Positions 37,406 through 47,193 of a stretch of 64,000 nt of DNA are shown piece by piece. The notes under the pieces are model-generated. The model saw only the letters and a program-made list of their open reading frames with translations. It was not told where the DNA came from and ran no database searches. A program made the translations under genes and the position numbers. The stretch's first letter is position 1; each line of letters opens with the position of its first letter. The stretch is taken from positions 310,001-374,000 of the forward strand of contig NZ_LR217735.1 of assembly GCF_900698995.1 (NCBI RefSeq), in the 5' to 3' direction. The DNA comes from Erwinia_E haradaeae_C (GTDB lineage: Bacteria > Pseudomonadota > Gammaproteobacteria > Enterobacterales > Enterobacteriaceae).

Positions 37406-37708
37406 TTAGTTATTATTCTTAATAATTGTTTGCAGGTTATAAAGTGTAATCAGAGCATGGATTTGACTCGTGATTCCAGAAATAGAAATACGTGGTTCTT
37501 TTTGATGATGTACATTCTTCATTTGTAAGTGAATTAGTAACGCAAGACCACCTGTATCGACTCGTGTTAATTTACAGACATCTATGTTCTCTACATATTT
37601 CATTACTAAATGACGTTGGTTCCATAAAGGTAGTAATGTTTTGTGTATTAATGCACCTCTAAGATAGAGATTTTTTTTCTCTATTGTCCACTTGAGTTGG
37701 TTATTCAT
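37406..37708 (-). CDS. mlaB: Phospholipid transport STAS protein MlaB
   Basis: MlaB is the cytoplasmic STAS-domain subunit that stabilises and activates MlaF in the inner-membrane MlaFEDB complex. The 100-residue protein carries VDTGGLALLIHL, whose threonine and glycines match the functional STAS loop, and LLPLWNQRH near the N-terminus. Its start overlaps the mlaC stop by 4 bp. It is the most degenerate mla gene by eye but keeps the key loop. Confidence 0.92.
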   Translation of the reverse strand: MNNQLKWTIEKKNLYLRGALIHKTLLPLWNQRHLVMKYVENIDVCKLTRVDTGGLALLIHLQMKNVHHQKEPRISISGITSQIHALITLYNLQTIIKNNN

Positions 37709-38340
37709 TCTTGTTTTTTATTCAATATGATTGATTGATGAGTATAGGATTGTAGTTTTTTTGTTAAACCATTGATACCTTGTTGGCGCAAAATACAACT
37801 CCATTCATTTTGTTTAGTCATAATAATGCTCACGCCTTCTACAATAATATCACAGGCCTGCCAATGACCCGTGATACTGTTTTTTCGCCACTGAAAGTCT
37901 AATCGTGTTTTTGGTCCGCCAGTAGGATCTGCAATAGTTATACGGACAGGAACTATTGTTTCGGTATGAATTGGTTTTTCTTCTGTAATGTAAAAAGACT
38001 GTCCTTTATACATTGCTAACATTTGAGTAGTAATACGGGATACATATATGCTAAAAGCCTTATAATAGTTATTACGTTGAGCTTGGGTGGAGCTTTGGTA
38101 ATAAGGCCCTAATACCGATGCGGCTATATATTTTATATGTACATAGGGCAAAAGTTCTTCCTCTATAATTTTTTGAAGATAGGATGGATTATGATTAATA
38201 ATTGTCTGTTCATTTTTAATGCGATCAAAAGTATGCATGGCAACTATTGCCATAATTTTATAAGGATTGTTTTGTGTATTTTCTGTTGTTTTTACCTGTA
38301 AAGAGAATATTATTATCAAGATAAATACAAATTTGAACAT
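37705..38340 (-). CDS. mlaC: Periplasmic phospholipid-binding protein MlaC
   Basis: MlaC shuttles phospholipids across the periplasm between outer-membrane MlaA and the inner-membrane MlaFEDB complex. A short signal peptide (FVFILIIIFSLQ) starts the 211-residue chain, the same length as in E. coli. Family segments are ELLPYVHIKYIAASVLG, LDFQWRKNS and GVSIIMTKQNEW. The cleavage site is not obvious, because the usual AxA is missing around residues 15-22. It is placed between mlaD and mlaB with 11 bp and -4 bp spacing, so this is one transcript. Confidence 0.92.
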   Translation of the reverse strand: MFKFVFILIIIFSLQVKTTENTQNNPYKIMAIVAMHTFDRIKNEQTIINHNPSYLQKIIEEELLPYVHIKYIAASVLGPYYQSSTQAQRNNYYKAFSIYVSRITTQMLAMYKGQSFYITEEKPIHTETIVPVRITIADPTGGPKTRLDFQWRKNSITGHWQACDIIVEGVSIIMTKQNEWSCILRQQGINGLTKKLQSYTHQSIILNKKQE

Positions 38341-38351
38341 ATTAGCCTTTG

Positions 38352-38903
38352 TTATGGATTATTGATTGTTAACCGAGGTTGTGATTTTTTTGGGCTTGAA
38401 ATATCAGCTATAGAAAGTCGATGCTTACTGTCAGTATGATCATTTTTATATAGAAATTGACCAATTATGTCCTCAAGTATGATTATGGATTTTGTATCCT
38501 GAATAGTTTCCCCATCTTTTAGCATATAAGTACCTATCTCTGGGTCACTAAAACCAATATTAAGTGCTAAATATTGTTCACCTAATAGACCGGAGGTTCG
38601 TATTGCGAGTGAGCTGGTATTTGGGATATTATTATATTGATTTTTAATCTCCATTTGAACCTTTGGTGCGTAATTATTTAGATCTAGTGTGATGTCGGTG
38701 ACACGACCTATCATTACACCGCCAACTTTCACTGGTGAACCTGTTCGCAGGTTACCTACATTATCAAAAGTGGCATATAATTTCCATGTTGGCGTATTGA
38801 ATGATGGACTGACACCGCTTACTTTAAGACATATAAAAAGAATTGCGCTTAGCGCAATGAGCAAGAATATACCTACTAAAACTTCATTTTTTTTTGTTTG
38901 CAT
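38352..38903 (-). CDS. mlaD: MCE-domain phospholipid transport protein MlaD
   Basis: MlaD forms a hexameric ring in the periplasm, anchored in the inner membrane, that passes phospholipids between MlaC and MlaE. It has an N-terminal membrane helix (about residues 8-28) and a single MCE domain with YATFDNVGNLRTGSPVKVGGVMIGRV, whose longest quoted part is the conserved MCE core. IRTSGLLGEQYLAL forms the pore-loop region. At 183 residues it matches E. coli. It starts 6 bp after mlaE. Confidence 0.94.
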   Translation of the reverse strand: MQTKKNEVLVGIFLLIALSAILFICLKVSGVSPSFNTPTWKLYATFDNVGNLRTGSPVKVGGVMIGRVTDITLDLNNYAPKVQMEIKNQYNNIPNTSSLAIRTSGLLGEQYLALNIGFSDPEIGTYMLKDGETIQDTKSIIILEDIIGQFLYKNDHTDSKHRLSIADISSPKKSQPRLTINNP

Positions 38904-38909
38904 TATATA

Positions 38910-39692
38910 TTAGCGCCCTGACATTATCATTGTCAAAATAAGATCTAGACTGAGTACTGCTAGTGAGGCGTTCACTACAGTTTTCGTGGTAGCTTGACAT
39001 ATTCCTTCAGAGGTTGGAGCGGCATCATAGCCATTAAACAACGCTATCCATATGACAGTTATAGAAAATATCGCACTTTTAATTGCACAATTTGTAATAT
39101 CTTGTTTTAAGTGAATGCCATCACGAATAGCAGTCCAAAAAAAACAAGAATCAATGCCATTCCAAGTGATACCTACTACCGCACAACCCAAAATTCCAAC
39201 CGAGATAAAGATAAAAGTCAATAAAGGCATGCTAATACAGCTAGCCCAAAATCGAGGAGGAATAATGCGTTTTAATGGATCAACCGCCATCATTTCCATG
39301 CTTGCAAGTTGCTCCGTAGCTTTCATAAGACCTATTTCTGCAGTAATAGATGATCCAGCACGTCCGGCAAATAAAAGTGCTGTAACTACTGGCCCTAGAT
39401 CGCGTAAAAGTGATAAGGTTACTATCATCCCAAGATTGCTTTCAGCACCATAAGTTCTCAATACTTGGTATCCTTGCATGCTTAAAATCATGCCAATGAA
39501 TAATCCAGAAATCATAACAATTAATAGTGATAAAAATCCGATATTATATAGTTGTTTTACTAATAACGACATATGCAAGCGATAACGTGGAAGACTAAAT
39601 AGTGCATGGAAGAGTATTAATCCAGCGCGCCCTAAGGAAGCGAAAAAGTTAATTATTTTACGACCTAGTAAAGCCAATAATTTTAGATACAT
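38910..39692 (-). CDS. mlaE: Phospholipid ABC transporter permease MlaE
   Basis: MlaE is the inner-membrane permease of the Mla retrograde/anterograde phospholipid transporter. Its 260 residues contain several hydrophobic spans. The conserved motifs are GLFIGMILSMQGYQVL, LLRDLGPVVTALLFAGRAGS, and EIGLMKATEQLASMEMMAVD with its coupling helix. YDAAPTSEGICQATTKTVV near the C-terminus is typical of the family. It starts 2 bp after mlaF, within a compact operon. Confidence 0.95.
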   Translation of the reverse strand: MYLKLLALLGRKIINFFASLGRAGLILFHALFSLPRYRLHMSLLVKQLYNIGFLSLLIVMISGLFIGMILSMQGYQVLRTYGAESNLGMIVTLSLLRDLGPVVTALLFAGRAGSSITAEIGLMKATEQLASMEMMAVDPLKRIIPPRFWASCISMPLLTFIFISVGILGCAVVGITWNGIDSCFFWTAIRDGIHLKQDITNCAIKSAIFSITVIWIALFNGYDAAPTSEGICQATTKTVVNASLAVLSLDLILTMIMSGR

Positions 39693-39694
39693 TA

Positions 39695-40504
39695 TTATAT
39701 GCCTTTTCTTGATCCAATTAAATCTTGTAGATAATCTTTAGAAGGAAAGAAGCATGGTATATATTTATCAGTAATCCCGTTAATAAATTGATGGGCTCGG
39801 GTGTTATCATGTTTACGTAGTTCTTCTGTTGTGCCTTGCGCCAATACTGTTTTATCCGCTATAATATATGTATAGTCAACAAAACTGAGAATCTCAAAAA
39901 CATCATGAGATACGATAATAAAAGTTATATTTAAAGAATGTTGAAGATTTTGAATTAGTTTAATTAAAGCACTTATAGTAACAGGATCTTGTCCAACAAA
40001 AGGCTCGTCAAACATAACTAAATCTGGCTCTAAAGCAATAGCACGTGCTAATGCAACTCTTCTCATCATACCACCTGACAATTCAGAAGGTTTTAAGTGT
40101 GCAGCCCCCCGCAATCCAACAGATTCGAGTTTCATTATTACTGTGCTTTCTAGTAATGGCGTTGGTAGATAAGAATGTTCTCGAAGCGGCCAAGCAACAT
40201 TATCAAACACATTGAGATCTGTGAATAGAGCGCTAGTTTGAAATAACATGCTCATCTTTTTTCGCGCCTTATATAAACATGAACGAGAAAGCGCAGGGAT
40301 ATTTTTATCGTTAAACCATATTTCTCCGTTTTGAGGATGGATCTGTCCTGCAATTAATCGTAATAATGTGCTTTTTCCAATACCAGATGGTCCTATAATA
40401 GCTGTTATTTTTCCTCTAGGCACAGAAATAGAAATATTATCGAAAATTAATAAATTATTATAAGAAAAATTTAAGTTTTTGATTTCTACTATGTTTTTTT
40501 TCAT
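39695..40504 (-). CDS. mlaF: Phospholipid ABC transporter ATPase MlaF
   Basis: MlaF is the ATPase that drives Mla phospholipid transport. Walker A reads GPSGIGKST (from about residue 38), the Q-loop LFQTSALFTDLNVFDNVAWP, the ABC signature SELSGGMMRR, Walker B PDLVMFDEPFVGQDP, and the switch histidine lies in IVSHDVFE. The length of 269 equals E. coli. It is the first gene of the mlaFEDCB run, so the operon promoter should lie in 40505-41190, shared with divergent paeA. Confidence 0.96.
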   Translation of the reverse strand: MKKNIVEIKNLNFSYNNLLIFDNISISVPRGKITAIIGPSGIGKSTLLRLIAGQIHPQNGEIWFNDKNIPALSRSCLYKARKKMSMLFQTSALFTDLNVFDNVAWPLREHSYLPTPLLESTVIMKLESVGLRGAAHLKPSELSGGMMRRVALARAIALEPDLVMFDEPFVGQDPVTISALIKLIQNLQHSLNITFIIVSHDVFEILSFVDYTYIIADKTVLAQGTTEELRKHDNTRAHQFINGITDKYIPCFFPSKDYLQDLIGSRKGI

Positions 40505-41190
40505 ATGATCTTTAAATATCTCTACTAGTATTATTGTTGTGAGATAATGATTGCACGGTAGTTAGATTTTCGGAGAATTCTGAGATATCATTCTGGCATA
40601 TTATTTGTAGATATATAAAATATATTATGCATTTATATCATATGTTTAAGATATGTGAGTGTTATGGATAAAATATTATGTCGAATATCGTTTTTATCTA
40701 TTAGGACTAGATAATTAATTGCTTACCTGGAATAACAATATAAGTCTTTTAGTTATTGTATAACTTATTTATGATGAATGTGGTTAAAAATATTTTTAGA
40801 GTTTTTTTTTATAAAAATAGTAATACTATTTTAGTATATCTGAATTTATCAAAATATAGTAGTTCCTATAAAAGTTATTTAGATTTGATTAGTAGCAATT
40901 AACAATTTATAAAATATTACTCCATAGTTAAATTATACAATGATCATGATTTTTTTTGAAATATATACTGATATTAGGTCATGATTATAACTGTAATGTT
41001 ATTTTTTACAACGTATATAAAATTATAGATTTTTTAGTATATATAACATCATAATGTTAATGTTTTTATGAGTAAACGCGGAAATCTGCACATTTATGTT
41101 TTAGATTGAATATATTACGTTAATAATTTTGTTTTTAATTCAAATCATTGACCTACGATATGGATTGTTGAGATTCAATATGGATTTTTT
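40505..41190. other. Divergent intergenic region mlaF/paeA
   Basis: This is 686 bp between divergent genes and is expected to contain both promoters. It is AT-rich without a distinctive box, hairpin or frame that I can support. Confidence 0.5.
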
Positions 41191-42504
41191 ATGTTAGATA
41201 GTATTCTTATAATAATACTACTTATTTTAGTTAGTTCATTTTTTTCGATTTCAGAAATTTCCCTGGCGGCAGCTCGAAAAATTAAGCTTAAGATGTTAGC
41301 TGATGATGGTAACATTAATGCTCAGCATGTTCTTAACATACAAGAAAATCCTGGTATGTTTTTTACTGTAATACAAATTGGTGTAAACGCGGTAGCAATT
41401 TTAGGTGGAATCGTTGGTGATACAGCTTTCTCTCCAGCTTTTTTTGCGCTTTTTGTGCATATAGTTCGCGCTGATGTTGCAGAACGTCTTAGTTTTATAT
41501 GCTCATTTACTCTTACTACTAGTCTATTTATATTATTCGCTGACTTGTTTCCTAAGCGTTTAGGAATGAATGCTCCGGAGAAAATGTCACTCAAAATTAT
41601 TCATATAATGCGTGTGTGTCTATTTATTTTTCGTCCGCTGGTTTGGTTGTTTAATGGCGGTGCTACTATTATATTTCGAATTTTTAAAATATCAATGGTG
41701 CGTCAGGATGAAATTACCTCTGATGATATATACGCTATAGTTGAAGCAGGAGCACTAGCTGGTGTATTGCGAAAACAAGAACATGAGCTGATTGAAAATG
41801 TGTTTGAATTAGAATTACGGACAGTGACTTCTGCCATGACTCCACGTGAAAATGTAGTTTGGTTTGACCTCGATGAAGACGAATGTAGTTTAAAAAAGAA
41901 GATTGCATGCCGTCCGCATTCAAAATTTTTAGTTTGTAATAATGATATTGATTATATAATTGGTTATATAGATTCGAAAGAGCTTTTAATGCGCGCTCTC
42001 AGTCACCAGCCCTTATCTTTAAATAGCAATATACAGATCTGCTCTGCGCTTATTATACCAGATACCCTTCGATTATCTGAAGCTTTGGAAAGTTTTAAGA
42101 CTGTCGGAGAGGATTTTGCAGTTATCATCAATGAGTATTCACTAGTAGTTGGTATTATTACTCTTAATGATGTGATGACAACTTTAACAGGTAATTTAGC
42201 TGGACAAGGATTAGAAGATCAGATTATTGCGCGTGATGCGAGTTCATGGCTCATTGAAGGTAGTACTCCTATTGACGATGTTATGCGTGTATTGCAGATT
42301 GATTCTTTTCCTCATTCAGAAAATTATGAAACTATTGGTGGTTTTATGATGTTTATGTTGCGAAAAATCCCTAAACGTACTGATTTTATAAAATTAAAAG
42401 GATATAAATTTGAGGTAGTTGATATTGATAGTTACCGGATTGACCAGCTTCTAGTAACACGTGTAGATTTTACGCATGTAGCACCATCTACGTTAAGGTT
42501 ATAA
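41191..42504 (+). CDS. paeA: Polyamine export protein PaeA (YtfL), CNNM/CorC family
   Basis: This is an inner-membrane protein of the DUF21-CBS-CorC type. The E. coli orthologue YtfL (PaeA) protects against toxic cadaverine and putrescine by export. An N-terminal DUF21 region has about four hydrophobic spans (FFSISEISLAAARKIKLK, AVAILGGIVGDTAFSP). A CBS pair (about residues 200-335, SAMTPRENVVWFDLDEDE, EDFAVIINEYSLVVGIITLN) and a CorC/HlyC domain (WLIEGSTPIDDVMRVL) follow. Near-identity to YtfL across 437 residues favours this over the paralogues CorC and YfjD. The reported transport role is from the E. coli literature. Confidence 0.92.
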   Translation: MLDSILIIILLILVSSFFSISEISLAAARKIKLKMLADDGNINAQHVLNIQENPGMFFTVIQIGVNAVAILGGIVGDTAFSPAFFALFVHIVRADVAERLSFICSFTLTTSLFILFADLFPKRLGMNAPEKMSLKIIHIMRVCLFIFRPLVWLFNGGATIIFRIFKISMVRQDEITSDDIYAIVEAGALAGVLRKQEHELIENVFELELRTVTSAMTPRENVVWFDLDEDECSLKKKIACRPHSKFLVCNNDIDYIIGYIDSKELLMRALSHQPLSLNSNIQICSALIIPDTLRLSEALESFKTVGEDFAVIINEYSLVVGIITLNDVMTTLTGNLAGQGLEDQIIARDASSWLIEGSTPIDDVMRVLQIDSFPHSENYETIGGFMMFMLRKIPKRTDFIKLKGYKFEVVDIDSYRIDQLLVTRVDFTHVAPSTLRL

Positions 42505-43601
42505 AACAAACTAAAATATTATATCATGTGTACGTAAATTATATTTCATCTATTATAAAAGATAATATCGTATTCTTTAAAAGATTAAAAGATTAAAAGA
42601 TTAAAAGATTAATAGATTAAGATATCATAATTATTGATGCAAAAATTATATATGTAGAGAATATAGTATGGTATAAAATAAAAATTTTGGATTATTTTAA
42701 ACATAAAGAGATGCAATAGTTATTTATTATAATATAGTTTTTAGTCACATCATGCAGCATTTTGCTTTTTAATAATAAAAATCTGTATATATGATTGGAA
42801 TTGGAAATTAATATAATAAAAAGTCATGTCAAATGATATGACGCTAAAGTATTTCAATTAATTTAATCCTAACTGTTTTCATTATGGTGATAAGATTGAG
42901 TAAATTAAACATTTTCATGATCTAAAAGAATCTTTTTATCTAATAAGTGATTAAAAGATAATGTTAATGTATAAAAAGTTCATGTTTAAATTAAGAATTG
43001 TTTTCTTTAAAATTGTGAATTTTGTATTGATGTGCCTAGTGCAATCTGTTATTAATGATCATGTTAGAGACATAGAAGTGTAAAAATTTCCTAATTAATT
43101 AGTCATAGATGTCACGGTTATTGTTAATTTTAAATTATATTTTAGTAAAATATGTAAAATATTATATATCATATAAAATATAACTAAGTATATATAATAC
43201 CATATAAAATAACAATCTATCTTGGGTGAACAGTTCTGATAATATTGTTATACAATGAATGATATATAAATTTGGTAAAAATTTAAATCTTGAGAATATA
43301 AAGTTGTAATGTATTTTACTGGTACAGTACATATTCATATTATAAATTAGATCTGAACATATATGCTATAATAGTATTAGGTATATCTTGATTGAGTTGT
43401 CAGATATTTAGAACCGTCCTTCACCTTTAACATACAATCTTTGCATAATAGTTAAAACTATTGATAACAATAGTCTGTTAGATGGAGACTTTAATTTTGC
43501 TTAAAAACTTAAAAATATAATATTATGCTTTATGTATATATGTATATATGAGGAATTTATGTACTCAAACATGAAGGAGATTGACAGGAGCAATAATAAG
43601 G
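42505..43601. other. Gene-free region between paeA and gshB
   Basis: This is 1.1 kb of AT-rich DNA. It holds an 8-bp tandem repeat (42579-42618, listed separately) and a 7-bp hairpin ACTATTG/CAATAGT at 43457-43474. In E. coli rsmE precedes gshB, and no trace is readable here. Confidence 0.5.
42579..42618 (+). repeat. 8-bp tandem repeat AAAAGATT
   Basis: Four exact copies of AAAAGATT (42579-42610) are followed by a one-mismatch copy AATAGATT (42611-42618), about 75 bp after the paeA stop. It is a typical slippage microsatellite in AT-rich DNA. Confidence 0.9.
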
Positions 43602-44552
43602 ATGATCAAGCTAGGTATAGTAATGGATCCAATTACCTCGATTAATTTAAAAAAAGATTCTAGTATAGCCATGTTAACAGAAGCAAGTTTTCGTGGTTAT
43701 GAAGTGTATTATATGGAAATGTCTGACTTGTATTTATATAAGGGTGATGGACGTGCTCGTACGCGATTAATCAATATAATCATACAAAATAATAATTATC
43801 CTTATTTTTCCTTTAAAAATGAACAAGATATAGCGTTATCTAGTTTAGATGTAATACTTATGCGCAAAAATCCTCCGTTCGATACTGAGTTTTTATATTC
43901 TACTTATATTTTAGAACGGGCTGAGGAGCAAGGTGTTCTTATTATTAATAAACCGCAGAGTTTGCGCGATTGTAATGAAAAATTATTTACTTTATGGTTT
44001 TCTGATCTAATACCAGAGACACTAGTGACTAGGAATATTATAAAAATTCGTGAATTTTGGAAACGGCATCATGATATTATAGTTAAGCCATTAGACGGAA
44101 TGGGAGGCTTATCGATTTTTCGTATTAAGCAGGATGATTTAAACATATCAGTGATTCTTGAGACTATGACTCAATATGGAAGTGTATATTGCATGTCACA
44201 AGAATATTTACCGTCAATTCTAGATGGTGATAAGCGTGTTCTGGTCATAGATGGTCAAGCTGTACCATATTGCTTAGCTCGTATACCACAAGCAGGTGAA
44301 ATACGGGGTAATCTTGCAGCTGGTGGTTATGGAGAGGTTCGAGTGCTATCTGACAGTGATAGAAAAATCGTAGATCGCATCTCTCCAACATTGCAACAAA
44401 AAGGTCTTATTTTTGTCGGATTAGATATTATAGGTAACAAATTAACTGAAATTAATGTCACGAGCCCAACCTGTATTTGTGAGATCGAGGCCGCTTTATC
44501 AATATCCATTAGTGGATTATTGATGGATGTCATCGAAAAACGTTTAACTTAA
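43602..44552 (+). CDS. gshB: Glutathione synthetase
   Basis: GshB ligates gamma-glutamylcysteine and glycine with ATP to form glutathione. It is an ATP-grasp enzyme. Visible motifs are LGIVMDPI at the N-terminus, DVILMRKNPPFDTEFLY, NKPQSLRDCNEKLFTLWF, IVKPLDGMGGLSIFRI (ATP-grasp lysine and glycines), and INVTSPTCICEIE, which carries the metal and glycine site. I start at ATG 43602, with CAGGAG 11 nt upstream, giving 316 residues as in E. coli. A TTG at 43581 is rejected. It leads the gshB-yqgE-ruvX group of enteric type. Confidence 0.95.
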   Translation: MIKLGIVMDPITSINLKKDSSIAMLTEASFRGYEVYYMEMSDLYLYKGDGRARTRLINIIIQNNNYPYFSFKNEQDIALSSLDVILMRKNPPFDTEFLYSTYILERAEEQGVLIINKPQSLRDCNEKLFTLWFSDLIPETLVTRNIIKIREFWKRHHDIIVKPLDGMGGLSIFRIKQDDLNISVILETMTQYGSVYCMSQEYLPSILDGDKRVLVIDGQAVPYCLARIPQAGEIRGNLAAGGYGEVRVLSDSDRKIVDRISPTLQQKGLIFVGLDIIGNKLTEINVTSPTCICEIEAALSISISGLLMDVIEKRLT

Positions 44553-44647
44553 TGCTTTCTATAGCAGAGTGTTATCCTTTATTATAGAGAGATTTCTTTT
44601 AATAATACCTAAAACAATAGGTATTTAATAAATGTAGAATATTTAGT

Positions 44648-45211
44648 ATGAATTTACAAAATCATTTTTTAATTGCTATGCCAACTTTAAAAACTCCGTT
44701 ATTTAAGCGAGCAGTAGTCTATATTTTTGAACATAATGCTGATGGAGCTATGGGATTAATTGTTAACAAACCCATGGATAATCTTATGGTTTCAGGGATG
44801 TTGCAAAAATTAAAGATTGTTCACTCTTCTAAAGTAGCTAAAATTAAGTTAAATAAGCCAGTTTTTGCTGGAGGGCCGTTAGCAGAAGATCGAGGGTTTA
44901 TTTTACACTCAGCACAACAAACCTTTTCTTCTAGTATGCGTGTTTCAGATGATACGATTATGACCACATCTCGCGACGTTCTAGAAACTTTAGGTACTGA
45001 TGAGCAACCTGATGATGTGCTAGTTGCTTTAGGTTGCTGCGCATGGGGACAAGGTCCGTTAGAGCAAGAGCTCATGGAGAATGCATGGTTAACTACTACT
45101 GCAAATAGTAATGTGCTATTTCGTACCCCTATAGCATCGCGATGGAACGCAGCAGCTAAGAATCTCGGTATTGATATGTATAATATTGTTAGCGAAGCAG
45201 GCCACGCGTGA
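44648..45211 (+). CDS. yqgE: UPF0301/AlgH-family protein YqgE
   Basis: A conserved cytoplasmic protein of unknown biochemical function (DUF179, AlgH family). The 187 residues equal E. coli YqgE. Hallmarks are HFLIAMPTL at the N-terminus, GAMGLIVNKPMDNL, FAGGPLAEDRGFILH, TSRDVLETLGTDEQPDDVL and WLTT near the C-terminus. It lies between gshB and ruvX, and its TGA overlaps the GTG of ruvX, so the two are translationally coupled. This conserved pairing suggests a linked role, but none is proven. Confidence 0.94.
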   Translation: MNLQNHFLIAMPTLKTPLFKRAVVYIFEHNADGAMGLIVNKPMDNLMVSGMLQKLKIVHSSKVAKIKLNKPVFAGGPLAEDRGFILHSAQQTFSSSMRVSDDTIMTTSRDVLETLGTDEQPDDVLVALGCCAWGQGPLEQELMENAWLTTTANSNVLFRTPIASRWNAAAKNLGIDMYNIVSEAGHA

Positions 45212-45642
45212 TTCTTCATCAGACATTTTTATCATTTGATTTTGGTATGAAAAGTATTGGGGTTGCTATTGGTCAGCGCATTACTTGTACAGCATATCCG
45301 TTGAAAGCGCTCAAAGCACAATTTGGTATACCTGATTGGAAGCAAGTAGATTATCTTTTTCAAGAGTGGAAACCAACTCAGATTGTGGTAGGTTTACCAC
45401 TTAATATGGACGGAAGCAAGCAGCCTTTTACAGAAAAAACATATTTTTTTGCACAGTGTCTTAATACGCGTTATAAAATAACGGTTGACCTACATGATGA
45501 GCGCTTAAGTACAATTGAAGCGCGAGCGGAAATATTTAAACGAGGAGGCTTTTCCGCTTTACTTCAAAAAGATTTTATTGATTCACTTTCTGCTGCAATT
45601 ATTTTAGAAAGTTGGTTAGAACATTCACATTGTCAGATTTAA
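45208..45642 (+). CDS. ruvX: Putative pre-16S rRNA nuclease YqgF/RuvX
   Basis: RuvX (YqgF) is an RNase H-like nuclease implicated in trimming the 5' end of 16S rRNA precursors. The RNase H-fold motifs are FLSFDFGMKSIGVAIGQRIT with its catalytic aspartate, IVVGLPLNMDGS, HDERLSTIEA, and DSLSAAIILESW. The length is 144 residues. The start is GTG at 45208, overlapping the yqgE stop as GTGA, which marks translational coupling. It converges with htpX. Confidence 0.94.
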   Translation: MILHQTFLSFDFGMKSIGVAIGQRITCTAYPLKALKAQFGIPDWKQVDYLFQEWKPTQIVVGLPLNMDGSKQPFTEKTYFFAQCLNTRYKITVDLHDERLSTIEARAEIFKRGGFSALLQKDFIDSLSAAIILESWLEHSHCQI

Positions 45643-45733
45643 CAATTTGTTAGAGCTACTTTAGCGCACCAAAGTGTACATTGTCAAAAAATTAAGAAAT
45701 TTTTATTAATTTATGTTTGTATTATAGACATAT

Positions 45734-45761
45734 AATTTTAGATAGACATCTATCTAAAATT
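45734..45761. terminator. Bidirectional terminator-like hairpin ruvX/htpX
   Basis: AATTTTAGATAG (45734-45745) pairs perfectly with CTATCTAAAATT (45750-45761) around a 4-nt loop. It sits between the convergent stops of ruvX (45642) and htpX (45802). The palindromic stem has an A-side and a T-side in both directions, as in bidirectional terminators. Confidence 0.55.
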
Positions 45762-45801
45762 TATAAAATTAATTTTCAAAATATATACAATGCATTAAAA
45801 G

Positions 45802-46710
45802 TTAGAAATTAGTAAGATTATTATCTTGCATGCGATTTTTTATTTTATTTAAAGCTTCAATACGTTTATCAAGTGACGGGTGTGACATAAAAAGTTCACT
45901 GATCCGTTTAGATTTACCATGAATACAAAATGCCATCAAATTACCAGGCTCTTCTGGTTCGTAACTAGTTTTCAAGCGCTGTAAGGCAGCAATCATTTTT
46001 TTACATCCAACTAAACGAGCTGCGTCTGCGTCAGCATAGAACTCACGATGACGTGAAAACCACATGGTAATAATGCTAGCAAGCATGCCAAAAACAAGCT
46101 CAAGTACTGTAGAAACAAGAAAATAAATCATTGGATGACCATTAGTTTTTTCTTCTGCATGGTCATCTGCATCTGAGGTAACACCTGATACTAGTTGAGC
46201 TATCATTCGCGATACAAAAATTACAAAAGTATTTACAACTCCCTGAATTAAAGTCATAGTGACCATATCACCATTAGCGATATGGCTAATCTCATGCGCC
46301 AAAACCGCTTCAGATTCATCACGGCTCATGTTTTGTAGTAGGCCAGAAGATACTGCAACTAATGAGGAGTTACGGCGTGCACCAGTAGCGAAAGCATTAA
46401 TGTCTAGCGCATGATAGATAGCAATTTGTGGAGTGTCGATGCCTACTTTTTTTGATTGTAGAGTGATCGTTTCTACTAACCAGCGTTCAGTTTCATTACG
46501 AGCATTCTGAATTACTTCACCGCCAACCGAACGTAATGCCATCCATTTTGACATCAATAACGAGACAAGAGCCCCGCCAAAGCCAAATAGGCCGGACATG
46601 ATTATAAGACCAGTCAAGCTGCTCGACCTTACTCCTGTTAAACTTAGGATAAATCCAAATACTAACATGACAGCAAGGTTAGTTAGGAGGAATAGAGCAA
46701 TACGTATCAT
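45802..46710 (-). CDS. htpX: Inner-membrane zinc protease HtpX
   Basis: HtpX is a heat-shock membrane metalloprotease (M48) that, with FtsH, degrades misfolded inner-membrane proteins. Two N-terminal membrane spans (residues 5-25 and 34-54) are followed by the zinc site HEISH (His139, Glu140, His143), NAFATGARR, and two further hydrophobic regions, with the third ligand region SRHREFYADADAA. The 302 residues are slightly longer than the 293 in E. coli because of an insertion near residue 180. AAGGAG is 10 nt before the ATG. With rseP missing, HtpX may carry more of the envelope quality-control load, which is inference. Confidence 0.95.
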   Translation of the reverse strand: MIRIALFLLTNLAVMLVFGFILSLTGVRSSSLTGLIIMSGLFGFGGALVSLLMSKWMALRSVGGEVIQNARNETERWLVETITLQSKKVGIDTPQIAIYHALDINAFATGARRNSSLVAVSSGLLQNMSRDESEAVLAHEISHIANGDMVTMTLIQGVVNTFVIFVSRMIAQLVSGVTSDADDHAEEKTNGHPMIYFLVSTVLELVFGMLASIITMWFSRHREFYADADAARLVGCKKMIAALQRLKTSYEPEEPGNLMAFCIHGKSKRISELFMSHPSLDKRIEALNKIKNRMQDNNLTNF

Positions 46711-47193
46711 AGCAATTAATCTCCTTGATTAGTTATTTATTAATATGTTCTGTGTTTTTAATGTAGCTCATACTTATATTTTGAGATCTACAAATTATTT
46801 GTATGCTATTTCAGTGATTTTTATGTAAGATTCTTTGAGAGATAAAAATCATATAAAGTATACATCTAATTATGATTAGATAAAAGAAATAGCATAAGTT
46901 AGTAAAAAAATTTAGAATAATATGCTGATAGTTAAATATTCTCTCTGTATATAAGATGTTTAACTACGAGAATAGCATTTATTAAAAATTCATAATATAC
47001 CAACCATTAAAATATTTTATTAATTAAAGAACTCTATTATATTAATAAGTTTCTTATAAGCGCTTAATATGAGAGTATTGTTATAAAATGAACAATCTTC
47101 ATCCTTGTATTAATTGATATAATTATGTATTAAAAAATACATGAAGAATATGAAAAAATACATAATGAGTAATTATAAAAGAATTTATTTAAA

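Noticed and set aside
44821..45219. 132-codon frame antisense to yqgE
   Set aside because: It mirrors the conserved yqgE gene, with no ribosome site and no family resemblance.
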